In this document: positions 47,512-57,079 of the stretch, piece after piece
Layout: each line of letters starts with the position of its first letter
Numbering within the stretch: position 1 is the stretch's first letter
NCBI GenBank assembly: GCA_023382715.1
Contig: JAHDWP010000013.1
Location: forward strand, 16,831-80,830
Source of the DNA: Anaerolineae bacterium
GTDB lineage: Bacteria; Chloroflexota; Anaerolineae; Aggregatilineales; Aggregatilineaceae
Direction of reading: 5' to 3'
DNA: 64,000 nucleotides
Program-made: the position numbers and the translations under genes
The notes under the pieces: generated by a model
The model's database searches: none
What the model was told of the DNA's origin: nothing
Seen by the model: only the letters and a program-made list of their open reading frames with translations

Positions 47512-47563
47512 GTGAAAAAGTGCCCGCTGCGTGCACGAAACTTCGCTTGCGCCATTTTTCACA
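47511..47563 (+). promoter_or_regulatory. Candidate operator: TGTGAAAAA inverted repeat
   Basis: TGTGAAAAA (47511-47519) and TTTTTCACA (47555-47563) are perfect 9-bp inverted arms, 35 nt apart (44 nt between corresponding positions, about four DNA turns). The first overlaps the end of the -10. The AT-rich arms contrast with the GC-rich genome. Binding by the SorC protein is inferred from position. Confidence 0.5.
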
Positions 47564-47623
47564 TATGGCGACTTGCGAATTGGGCTATGGCCTCATAAGT
47601 GCATTTTTGGGAGAACTTCTTCT

Positions 47624-48442
47624 GTGTCAGCCTCCATTGACGCCTTCATCTTCGATCTGGATGGGACAGTCTACCTGGGAGACGCCGCGCTGCCCGGCGC
47701 AGTAGAGGGCATCGCTGAGTTGAGGCACTATGGCAAGCGCATCCTCTTTGTCAGCAACAAACCTCTCGAACCGCGCGAGGCCTATGCCCGCAAGCTGACG
47801 CGGCTGGGCATTCCCACCTCCCCTGACGATGTGATCACTTCCGGCTTTGTGCTGGGCTATCACCTGGCCCACACTGAGCCGCAGCTGCGGCTCTACGTCG
47901 TCGGCGAAGAGAACCTGCTGAATGAATTGCGCGGCCACGGCCTGATCATCGTGCCGGAGTATGCCGAGCAGGACCCCATGCAAGTGATCATGCCGGACGG
48001 GATTGACGCGGTGGTCGTCGCCTTCGACCGCACGCTGGACTATCGCAAGCTGAACACGGCTTATCAGGCGCTGATCAGGGGAGCGCGTTTCTTTGCCACC
48101 AACCCCGACAAAACCTGCCCGATGCCGGGCGGCGCCATTCCCGACGCCGGGGCGACCATCGCCGCCCTGGAACACATGACGGGCCGCGCGGTCGAGCTGC
48201 TGGCCGGCAAGCCCTCCCGGCTCATGATCGAGGTGGCGCTGCAGCGGCTGGACGTGCCGCCCCAGCGCGCGTTGCTGGTCGGTGACCGGTTGGAGACGGA
48301 CATCTTCATGGGGCAGCAGGCAGGCATGTTCACTGCGGTGACCCTGACCGGTGTCTCCAAACGCGAGGACATCCAGAAGATGGCCGCTCCGCCGGATTTT
48401 ATCATCGAGAGTCTCGACGAACTCGTATATTTGTGTCGTTGA
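47624..48442 (+). CDS. HAD-superfamily class IIA sugar phosphatase (NagD/AraL-like)
   Basis: 272 residues. HAD motif I FDLDGTVYLG (Asp11, Asp13), motif II FVSNKP, the class IIA cap (about 75-180), motif III Lys in LAGKPSRLM and motif IV LLVGDRLETDIFMG are all present. Relatives dephosphorylate sugar phosphates, glycerol phosphate or p-nitrophenyl phosphate. GTG 47624 lies 9 nt after GGGAGA; residues encoded upstream have no family match. It is the first gene of the polyol operon. In Bacillus subtilis, AraL (HAD-IIA) and AraM (sn-glycerol-1-phosphate dehydrogenase) are likewise encoded with an ABC importer. Confidence 0.9.
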   Translation: MSASIDAFIFDLDGTVYLGDAALPGAVEGIAELRHYGKRILFVSNKPLEPREAYARKLTRLGIPTSPDDVITSGFVLGYHLAHTEPQLRLYVVGEENLLNELRGHGLIIVPEYAEQDPMQVIMPDGIDAVVVAFDRTLDYRKLNTAYQALIRGARFFATNPDKTCPMPGGAIPDAGATIAALEHMTGRAVELLAGKPSRLMIEVALQRLDVPPQRALLVGDRLETDIFMGQQAGMFTAVTLTGVSKREDIQKMAAPPDFIIESLDELVYLCR

Positions 48443-48539
48443 CGTCAGATTACACAAGGAGGTGAACTGCACCAGTCATCCCGAATCGAAATTGTCGCGT
48501 CCGCCCATTTCAATTTCAGCCTGATTAAGGGAGAGAACT

Positions 48540-49907
<1,368 letters not shown>

Positions 49908-49943
49908 GTGCACGCGCGCTCACTAGCCCGGAGTTGAGGAGTT

Positions 49944-49968
49944 GGCGGCCTCCCCTGGCGAGGCCGCC
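49944..49968 (+). promoter_or_regulatory. Intercistronic hairpin after the binding-protein gene
   Basis: GGCGGCCTC (49944-49952) and GAGGCCGCC (49960-49968) form a perfect 9-bp stem with a 7-nt loop, extendable past a bulge by GGAG/CTCC. There is no T-tract. Such structures often protect the 3' end of binding-protein mRNA or partly end transcription. Confidence 0.6.
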
Positions 49969-50043
49969 ACTCCTGACTTGGGCCAGCGCGCCACTCAAGG
50001 CAGACCAATGCTCGTCCCGCGTTGACTTTTGCTGGAGACAATG

Positions 50044-50997
50044 ATGACAGGAGATCTGGCGTCTGTGCATGCTTCGAGTCGTGACCTGCCACAGGCCCGC
50101 ACTCAATTGCCGTTTCTGGTGCGGGCGCGACCTTACCTGATTCTGCTGCCGGCGCTGCTCATTCTGGTCGGCATTCTCATCCCGTTCGGCATGGGGGTTT
50201 ATTACTCCCTGACGACTTACGCGCTCAACCGTCCGGGGAGCCTGGACAACTTTGTGGGTCTGCGCAACTACGACCGCATGATCCACAGCTCGGGTTTCAT
50301 CAACAGCACGACCATCACCCTGAAGTACGCGCTGTCGGCCACCATCGTCGAATTGCTGCTGGGGCTGGGCATCGCCATCCTGCTCAACCGGGACACTCTG
50401 CTGGCGAAAATCCTGCAAACGACCCTGATCTTCCCGATGATGGTCGCGCCGGTGATCGGCACCCTCATCTGGAAGCTGATGATGCAGCCCAGCGTGGGCA
50501 TCCTCAACCCGATACTGAACACGGTCGGGCTGCCGTCGCTGCAATGGGCGTCGGTGCCAGAAACCGCCTTGTTCTCGGTGGTGCTGGTAGACGTGTGGAT
50601 GTTTACGCCGTTCGCGGCGCTGATCCTGCTGGCCGGGCTGCGCTCGTTCCCGCGCGAGCCGTTTGAGGCGGCGCGCGTGGACGGGGCATCGCTGTGGTTC
50701 ACCTTCCGCAACCTGACCCTGCCGATGCTCACGCCGTACATCATCATCGTCGTGCTCTTCCGCTTCATGGACTCGCTGAAGCAGTTCGACATCATCTTCG
50801 CCATGACCGAAGGCGGGCCTGGCAACACGCTGATGACCTACCAGTTGACGGCCTATCGCACCAGCATCCAGTACTTGCGCCTGGCCCAGGGTTTGCCCTA
50901 CGCGGTGATGCTTTTCTTCGCCATCTACATCACCAGCCAGTATCTGGTGAAGTTCTGGGGCAAGGCCCAGCGCCGCGCCGCCGGCTATTCGAGTTAG
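50044..50997 (+). CDS. ABC importer permease 1 (MalF-type)
   Basis: 317 residues and six helices: an N-terminal helix YLILLPALLILVGILIPF, then a binding-protein-dependent transport domain with the EAA loop EAARVDGASLWFTFRNLTLP, which contacts an ATPase. ATG 50044 is 6 nt after GGAG; ATG 50041 is also possible. It pairs with the next gene. Two different ATPases in the operon suggest that each permease may bind its own ATPase. Confidence 0.93.
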   Translation: MTGDLASVHASSRDLPQARTQLPFLVRARPYLILLPALLILVGILIPFGMGVYYSLTTYALNRPGSLDNFVGLRNYDRMIHSSGFINSTTITLKYALSATIVELLLGLGIAILLNRDTLLAKILQTTLIFPMMVAPVIGTLIWKLMMQPSVGILNPILNTVGLPSLQWASVPETALFSVVLVDVWMFTPFAALILLAGLRSFPREPFEAARVDGASLWFTFRNLTLPMLTPYIIIVVLFRFMDSLKQFDIIFAMTEGGPGNTLMTYQLTAYRTSIQYLRLAQGLPYAVMLFFAIYITSQYLVKFWGKAQRRAAGYSS

Positions 50998-51007
50998 GAA
51001 ACCAGCC

Positions 51008-51871
51008 ATGGAGACGAAAGTCATCAACAAGCGGGCGGGCCGCATCATCGCCGATGTGCTGATGGTCGCCTACTTCCTGTTTGCCCTCTTCCCCATTTTC
51101 TGGATGGTGCTGATGTCGCTGAAGAGCACCGACGAGTTGTTCACCACCCAGTTCGTGTTCAAGCCCACGCTGGATAACTATCATGCGATCCTCTTCGGCG
51201 ATCCGCGCGCGGCGGCAGGCGTTGTCGCCAAGCAGGAGTTCCCGCGCAACTTCATGAACAGCGTGATTATCAGCAGCGGGTCGGTCATCGTGTCGCTGAT
51301 TGTCGGCGTGCCTGCTGCCTACGCGCTGGCCCGCTACAACTTCAAGGCCAAGGAGAACCTGGCCTTCACGTTCCTGTCGTTCCGTTTCGCCCCGGAGCTT
51401 GTCGTCATCATCCCGCTGTCGGTCATCTACCGCAAATTGGGACTCTATGACACGTACTACGGGATCATCTGGGTGTTACAGCTTATCACCTTACCCTTGT
51501 TGATCTGGGTTCTTCGAAGTTACTTCGAGGATGTGTCCCCAGAGATCGAGCAAGCGGCCATGGTGGACGGCTATCCCTGGTGGCGCATCTTCTTCCGAAT
51601 TCTCCTGCCTCTGGTGCGGCCTGGCCTGGCGGCGGCTTCGCTGCTGGCCTTCGTGTTCGCCTGGAACACCTTCATGTTCCCGTTGATTCTGGGCGCCTCG
51701 CAGGTGCAGACCGTCACGGTGTCGGCGCTGGGCTATGTCTCGTCGGCACAGGCGTTCTTCAACCGGATGGCTGCCGCATCGGTGATCGCTTCGTTCCCGC
51801 AAATGATTGTCGCCCTCAGCATCCAGCGCTACCTGATCCGGGGCCTGAGCTTCGGGGCTGTGAAAGGGTAG
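51008..51871 (+). CDS. ABC importer permease 2 (MalG-type)
   Basis: 287 residues and six helices, starting FALFPIFWMVLMSLKSTDEL, with the EAA loop EQAAMVDGYPWWRIFFRILLP and the C-terminal YLIRGLSFGAVKG typical of MalG/UgpE partners. It starts 10 nt after permease 1 and ends 13 nt before the first ATPase gene, a tight operon. Confidence 0.93.
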   Translation: METKVINKRAGRIIADVLMVAYFLFALFPIFWMVLMSLKSTDELFTTQFVFKPTLDNYHAILFGDPRAAAGVVAKQEFPRNFMNSVIISSGSVIVSLIVGVPAAYALARYNFKAKENLAFTFLSFRFAPELVVIIPLSVIYRKLGLYDTYYGIIWVLQLITLPLLIWVLRSYFEDVSPEIEQAAMVDGYPWWRIFFRILLPLVRPGLAAASLLAFVFAWNTFMFPLILGASQVQTVTVSALGYVSSAQAFFNRMAAASVIASFPQMIVALSIQRYLIRGLSFGAVKG

Positions 51872-51884
51872 GAAGGCATCTGTT

Positions 51885-52997
51885 ATGGCCAAGCTCGCTC
51901 TCGAACACCTCACGAAGGATTTCGGCAATGTCCGGGCGGTGAATGACGTGTCGCTCGAAGTCGAAGATGGTGAGTTCCTCGTGATCCTGGGGCCATCTGG
52001 TGCCGGCAAGACCACCACCCTGAAGCTGATAGCTGGCGTGGAAAGGCCGACCAGCGGCATGATTTACATCGGTGGCAAGCCCATGAACGCCATCGAGCCG
52101 CATCACCGCAACGTCGCCATGGCCTTCGAGAGTTACGCGCTGTATCCTCATTACAACGTGCGCGATAACCTGAGCTTTCCGCTCAAGGCCCCTGGGCGCA
52201 AGTTCTCTCAGCAAGAGATCACCCGGCGCGTAGAAGAAGTTGCCGAGCTGCTCAACATCGCCCCGCTGCTCGACCGGCTGCCGCGAATGCTCTCCAACGG
52301 CCAGAAACAGCGCGTGGCCCTGGGCCGGGCGATGGTGCGCGAGCCAGATGTCCTGCTATTGGACGAGCCGATCTCGCACCTGGACGCCAAGCTGCGCCAC
52401 CGCATGCGCACCGAGTTCAAGGCGCTGGAAGCGGCCATCCGCGCGACGACCATCTATGTGACGCATGACTACCTGGAGGCCATGTCGCTGGCCGACCGCC
52501 TGGTAGTGCTCAAGGAAGGCACGATCCAGCAGAGCGGGGGGCCGCACGAGCTATTCGTGAACCCGGCCAATGTGTTCGTGGCGCAGTTGCTCGGCCACCC
52601 CCAGATCAACCTGGTAGAGTGCACGCTGCAACGCACGAATGGCGCGTTACAGTTGGTCAGCACCGATGGCGCGATCAAGCTGGAAGTGCCCGAACGGTTG
52701 CGCGGGGCGCTGGAGAACGCCGGCATAGATCAGGTCATCGCTGGCATACGCCCGCAGCATCTCGGCGTGGTGGACGACCATCGCCCGGCCAGCAATGTCT
52801 TCACGGGCACGGTCTACGTCTACGAACGGCTGGGGACCAAAGGCACGCTGACCGCGACAGTGGGCGCGCACCGGCTGGACGTGCTCACCTCTATTGAGGA
52901 GAGCTTCGCCATTGACGAGCCGGTCAGCCTGACGATTGACCCGGCACAGCTCTCGTTGTTCGACGCCAAAACGCACAAGAATATCCTGTTCAACTAG
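51885..52997 (+). CDS. ABC importer ATPase 1 (MalK/GlpS type)
   Basis: 370 residues. Walker A GPSGAGKTT (36-44), Q-loop AFESYALYPHYNV, signature LSNGQKQRVALGRAM (LSGGQ altered to LSNGQ), Walker B LLLDEPISHLDAK, H-loop YVTHDYLEA and a C-terminal TOBE regulatory domain (about 240-365). The Ser in EPISHLD replaces the more usual L of EPLSNLD. It is one of two non-identical ATPases of the importer; paired ATPases are characteristic of rhizobial glycerol and some polyol importers. Confidence 0.93.
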   Translation: MAKLALEHLTKDFGNVRAVNDVSLEVEDGEFLVILGPSGAGKTTTLKLIAGVERPTSGMIYIGGKPMNAIEPHHRNVAMAFESYALYPHYNVRDNLSFPLKAPGRKFSQQEITRRVEEVAELLNIAPLLDRLPRMLSNGQKQRVALGRAMVREPDVLLLDEPISHLDAKLRHRMRTEFKALEAAIRATTIYVTHDYLEAMSLADRLVVLKEGTIQQSGGPHELFVNPANVFVAQLLGHPQINLVECTLQRTNGALQLVSTDGAIKLEVPERLRGALENAGIDQVIAGIRPQHLGVVDDHRPASNVFTGTVYVYERLGTKGTLTATVGAHRLDVLTSIEESFAIDEPVSLTIDPAQLSLFDAKTHKNILFN

Positions 52998-53006
52998 GAA
53001 AAAATC

Positions 53007-54110
53007 ATGGCCGAAGTCCGCTTGGAACACGTCTACAAGACCTATCGGGGTGGTGTTGAGGCCGTCATTGACCTGAACCTGACCATCAGTGACGGCGAGT
53101 TCCTGACGCTGCTCGGCCCGTCCGGGTGTGGCAAGACCTCGACCTTGCGCATGATCGTCGGGCTGGAAGACATCACCAAGGGGCAGATCGTCATCGGCAA
53201 CCGCGTGGTCAACAAACTGGGTCCGAACGAGCGCAATGTGGCGCTGGCCTTCGAGACCTACGCGCTCTACCCCCCGCTGCGCGTCTACGACAACATCGCT
53301 TTCTGCTTGCGGGCGCGGGGAGTGCCCCACGGCGACATTGACCGGCGGGTGCGCGAAGTCGCCGCCATGCTGGACATCACCGACATCCTCGCCCGCAAGC
53401 CAGCCGAGTTGGGCGGCGGGCAGAAGCAGCGCGTCTCGCTGGCCCGTGCTCTGGTGCGCGAGCCGGACGTCTTCCTCATGGACGAGCCGCTTTCGCACCT
53501 GGACGCGGCCCAGCGCGCGCATATGCGCTCCGAGCTGAAGCGCCTGCACGCCCGGACGGGGCGCACGACGGTGCTGGTGACCCACGACCAGTTGGAAGCG
53601 GTGGCCATGGCCGAGCGCATCGCCGTGATGGACCTGGGCGTGCTGCAACAGGTGGGAGCCTTCGACGACATCTTCAACAACCCGGTCAACAAGTTCGTGG
53701 CGGGCTTCATCGGCGAGCCACCGATGAACTTTCTGCCGTGCACGGCAGCGAGCCAGGGGGGGGATGTCGTGCTGCGCGCGACCGATGGCAGCTTTAGCGT
53801 AAAGCTGCCGCCAGAGCTGGCCCACAAGGTGAACGGCCACAGCAGCGACCAGATCGAGATCGGCATCCGGCCCATCAACATCCTGGCCGCTCATCAGCCG
53901 AACGGCAACGGGGCGGTGGAAGTCGAAGCCAGGGTCTTCACCTTCGAGGCGCTGGGCGAAGAAGGCCAACTGGCCGCTACGGTGGGCGATCAGCAGGTGC
54001 TGGTGGTCACGCCGGCAACCGAGCGTTTCGAGCGGGGCGACAAGGTGTGGCTGGAAATGCAGACCAAACGACTCCACCTGTTCGACGCCAAGACCGGCCT
54101 GGCCCTGTAA
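53007..54110 (+). CDS. ABC importer ATPase 2 (MalK/GlpT type)
   Basis: 367 residues. Walker A GPSGCGKTS, Q-loop AFETYALYPPLRV, signature LGGGQKQRVSLARAL (LSGGQ altered to LGGGQ), Walker B FLMDEPLSHLDAAQ, H-loop LVTHDQLEA and a TOBE domain. It starts 9 nt after ATPase 1 and is clearly paralogous to it. The signature variants of the two ATPases (LSNGQ and LGGGQ) suggest a functional heterodimer with two unequal sites. Confidence 0.93.
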   Translation: MAEVRLEHVYKTYRGGVEAVIDLNLTISDGEFLTLLGPSGCGKTSTLRMIVGLEDITKGQIVIGNRVVNKLGPNERNVALAFETYALYPPLRVYDNIAFCLRARGVPHGDIDRRVREVAAMLDITDILARKPAELGGGQKQRVSLARALVREPDVFLMDEPLSHLDAAQRAHMRSELKRLHARTGRTTVLVTHDQLEAVAMAERIAVMDLGVLQQVGAFDDIFNNPVNKFVAGFIGEPPMNFLPCTAASQGGDVVLRATDGSFSVKLPPELAHKVNGHSSDQIEIGIRPINILAAHQPNGNGAVEVEARVFTFEALGEEGQLAATVGDQQVLVVTPATERFERGDKVWLEMQTKRLHLFDAKTGLAL

Positions 54111-54130
54111 AGCGACTGGCGGGCACCGCG

Positions 54131-55660
54131 ATGTATGTGCTGGGCGTGGACGGTGGGACAGAGGCCGTCAAAGCTGCCCTCTTTGACGTAGAGGGGAAGC
54201 CGGTCGCCAGCGGAATGCGCAGCTACGCGACGCACTTCCCCAGGCCAGGCTGGGCCGAGCAAGACCCCGCTGACTGGTGGGAAGCGCTCGTCGGGGCCGT
54301 GCGCGACTGTCTCGCCGCATCAGGGGTGAGGCCAGAGGACATACGAGGGATCAGCGCCGACGCCACGACCTGTACCCTGGTGCCGGTGCGAGCCAGCGGC
54401 GAAGTCCTGCGGCGCGCCCTGCTGTGGATGGATGTGCGGGCCAACAAGCAGGCCCGGCACATCTTCGAGAGCGGGCACGAGGCCCTGCGCTACAGCCTGG
54501 CCGGGGTCAGCGCCGAGTGGATGCCGGCCAAAGTGCTGTGGCTCAAGGAGAACGAGCCGGACCTGTTCGCGCAGACCGACTATTTCGTCGAGTACACCGA
54601 CTGGCTCGCCTACCGGCTGACGGGCCGCCTGGCCCTCAACCTCGATACGGTCACCCAGCGCTGGTACTACCACCTGCCCAGCGGGGGCTGGCCGTCGGAC
54701 TTCTATGAGGCCATCGGCCTGGGCGGCATCGAGCGCAAGTTCCCCCAGGACGTGCTGCGCGTCGGCGAGATCGTCGGCGCGCTTTCAGCGCCCGCAGCCG
54801 AAGCGCTCGGCTTGCGCCCCGGCACCCCGGTCGCCACCAGCGGGGGCGATGCGTTTGTGGGCATGTTGGGCCTGGGCGTCGTCCGGCCCGGCGACCTGGG
54901 CGTGGTGATGGGGTCTTCCAACGTCCTCTGCGGTTTCACCAGCGAAGAAGTGCACTTCCCAGGCATTTTCGGCAGCTTTCCAGAAGCGATCGTGCCGGGG
55001 CTGAACCTGATCGAAGGCGGGCAGGTCTCGACTGGCTCGATCCTGAACTGGTTCAAGCGCAACTTCGCCGGTGATGCGCTGGCCGAAGCCCAGCAACGCG
55101 GGATCTCCGCCTACCAACTGCTCGACGAAGAAGCGAGCCAGATCGAGCCTGGCTCGGAAGGGCTGATCGTGCTCGACTACTTTCAGGGCAACCGCACGCC
55201 GCACACGGACTCATTGGCGCGCGGCGTGATGGTTGGGTTATCGCTGCAAAGCGACCGGGCGCATGTCTTCCGCGCGATCATGGAAGGCATCGCCTATGGC
55301 CTGAAGGACATTCTCGACACCTTCCGCCGCCACGAGATCGCCATCTCGCGGATCATCGCCTGTGGCGGCGCGACGCGCAGCGCGCTGTTCATGCAGATCT
55401 ATTCCGACGTGACCGGCTACCCCATCGCCACGACCCGCGTCGCCGAGGCGTCTCTGCTGGGGTCGGCGGTCGCGGCGGCGGTGGGCGCGGGGCTTTATCC
55501 CTCGCTGCGCCAGGCCGCCGAGGCCATGGTCGCGGTCAGCGGCGCGTATCAACCGGACCCGCGCCGGCACGAAGCCTACCAGTTCTATGTCGAGAACTAT
55601 CGGGAGACCTACCAACAACTGAAGCATGTGATGCACAACGTGGTACGGCATCTTGAGTGA
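54131..55660 (+). CDS. FGGY-family carbohydrate kinase 1
   Basis: 509 residues. N-terminal phosphate-binding loop LGVDGGTEAVKAALFD, the segment GWAEQDPADWWEAL, SADATTCTLVPV, the GGDAFVGMLGLG region, EGGQVSTGSILNWF and the C-terminal ATP-site ACGGATRSALFMQIYSDVTG. FGGY kinases phosphorylate polyols or ketoses (glycerol, erythritol, ribulose, xylulose). ATG 54131 (MYVLGVDGG) is the family start; longer reading overlaps the ATPase gene. It is the likely first catabolic step for the imported substrate. Confidence 0.92.
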   Translation: MYVLGVDGGTEAVKAALFDVEGKPVASGMRSYATHFPRPGWAEQDPADWWEALVGAVRDCLAASGVRPEDIRGISADATTCTLVPVRASGEVLRRALLWMDVRANKQARHIFESGHEALRYSLAGVSAEWMPAKVLWLKENEPDLFAQTDYFVEYTDWLAYRLTGRLALNLDTVTQRWYYHLPSGGWPSDFYEAIGLGGIERKFPQDVLRVGEIVGALSAPAAEALGLRPGTPVATSGGDAFVGMLGLGVVRPGDLGVVMGSSNVLCGFTSEEVHFPGIFGSFPEAIVPGLNLIEGGQVSTGSILNWFKRNFAGDALAEAQQRGISAYQLLDEEASQIEPGSEGLIVLDYFQGNRTPHTDSLARGVMVGLSLQSDRAHVFRAIMEGIAYGLKDILDTFRRHEIAISRIIACGGATRSALFMQIYSDVTGYPIATTRVAEASLLGSAVAAAVGAGLYPSLRQAAEAMVAVSGAYQPDPRRHEAYQFYVENYRETYQQLKHVMHNVVRHLE

Positions 55661-55792
55661 GCGTGCCCGCCCCCGGAAAAGGGAGGAGAGCACGCCCGTG
55701 CGAGCGCCTCTTCGGGGGGCATCGCGCGCATCCGGCAAGTTGTACCCCGCGATCCTTACGCCTGGCACATGCCTGGGAAAAAGAGACAGACC

Positions 55793-57043
55793 ATGACACT
55801 CATCAACCCCATTTACGTTGGTGATGACGCGCTCGCCAACCTGCTGCGCTACTGTGCGGACAAGCAGCTCACCCGCTTCACGCTGGTCTCCGATACCAAC
55901 ACGCAGCGCGCCTTGGGAGCGCGCGTCACCGACGCGCTGCGCGCTGCGGGCTACCAGGTGATCCCCATCGTCCTGGACGGAGACGAGGTCATCGCCGACG
56001 AGCGCTATCTGACGACCGTGCTGGTCAACGCGCCGCTGGAGCCGAGCGTCTTTCTAGCGGTGGGGGCCGGCACGCTGACGGACATCACGCGCTTCATCAG
56101 CCACCGCATGGGACGCCAGTTCATCTCGCTGCCCACTGCCCCCTCGGTAGACGGGTTCACGTCCATTGGCGCGCCGCTAGTGCTCAACCTGGTCAAGCAC
56201 ACCATCGTCAGCCAGGCCCCCATCGCCCTGTTCGCCGATCTCACCACGCTGCGCGAGGCCCCGCACCGGCTCATCGCGGCGGGCTACGGTGACATGATCG
56301 GCAAGATCACCTCGCTGGCCGACTGGCACCTGGGATCGGTCGTCTGGGACGAGCCGTTCGACGCGGCCATCTTCAAGCGTTCCGAAGAGGCGATTGAGCG
56401 CTGTATTCGCTCCACTGAGACCATCGGCCAGCAATCGCCAGAAGGCGTGCGCCACCTGATCGAAGCGCTGATCGACTCCGGGCTGTGCATGCTCGATTTC
56501 GGCGATTCGCGCCCCGCTTCCGGCGCGGAGCATCACGCTTCCCACTATTGGGAGATGCTCTTGTTGCAGCAACGGCGGCCCGCCGCCCTGCACGGGGCGA
56601 AGGTGGGCTTTGCCCTGACCCTGGTGGCCAGGCAGTACGCGCGGATTCGCGCGCTCAGCCATGCCGAGGTGCGCCAGCGCCTGGCGGCGGCGACGCTGCC
56701 CGCCCGCGAAGCCGAAGTCGCCGCTGTCCGCCAGGGCTATGGCATCGTCGCTGACGATGTGGTGCGCGCCCACGCGCCCTTCCTGAACATGACGCAGGCG
56801 CAGTTCGACACGATCAAGCAGCGCATTGACGAGCGGTGGGATGCCATCCAGCAGATCGCGGCGAAGGTGCCCCCGCCAGAACAGATTGTGGGGTACCTGG
56901 AGCGAGTCGGCGCCCCCACCAGCGGGGCCGCGCTCGGCCTGTCGGACGACGAAGTGGCGCGGGGGCTGGAGTACGGCCACTACCTGCGCAGCCGCTTCAC
57001 CGTGATGAAGCTCAGCCGCGTCCTGGGCCTTCCGCTCAGCTAA
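55793..57043 (+). CDS. sn-Glycerol-1-phosphate dehydrogenase (EgsA/AraM family)
   Basis: 416 residues of the iron-alcohol-dehydrogenase-like fold. NAD(P)-binding GAGTLTDITRF (91-101), PTAPSVDGFTS (114-124), and metal ligands in GYGDMIGKITSLADW (Asp), GAEHHASH (His) and LHGAKVGF (His). The family interconverts dihydroxyacetone phosphate and glycerol-1-phosphate; archaea use it for lipid backbones, while Bacillus AraM makes glycerol-1-phosphate for other lipids. Here, between two polyol kinases and an FAD dehydrogenase, it could instead oxidise a polyol phosphate. ATG 55793 is chosen for the typical start MTLINPIYVG. Confidence 0.9.
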   Translation: MTLINPIYVGDDALANLLRYCADKQLTRFTLVSDTNTQRALGARVTDALRAAGYQVIPIVLDGDEVIADERYLTTVLVNAPLEPSVFLAVGAGTLTDITRFISHRMGRQFISLPTAPSVDGFTSIGAPLVLNLVKHTIVSQAPIALFADLTTLREAPHRLIAAGYGDMIGKITSLADWHLGSVVWDEPFDAAIFKRSEEAIERCIRSTETIGQQSPEGVRHLIEALIDSGLCMLDFGDSRPASGAEHHASHYWEMLLLQQRRPAALHGAKVGFALTLVARQYARIRALSHAEVRQRLAAATLPAREAEVAAVRQGYGIVADDVVRAHAPFLNMTQAQFDTIKQRIDERWDAIQQIAAKVPPPEQIVGYLERVGAPTSGAALGLSDDEVARGLEYGHYLRSRFTVMKLSRVLGLPLS

Positions 57044-57079
57044 CGCCCTCATCTTCGCTTACTCAAGGGGTTGCAGACT

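Noticed and set aside
48466..48528. A 20-codon frame beginning GTG next to AAGGAGGTG before the binding-protein gene
   Set aside because: The GTG lies inside the ribosome-binding-like sequence, so spacing is impossible for translation of this start; no homologue recognised. The AAGGAGGTG itself may be incidental.
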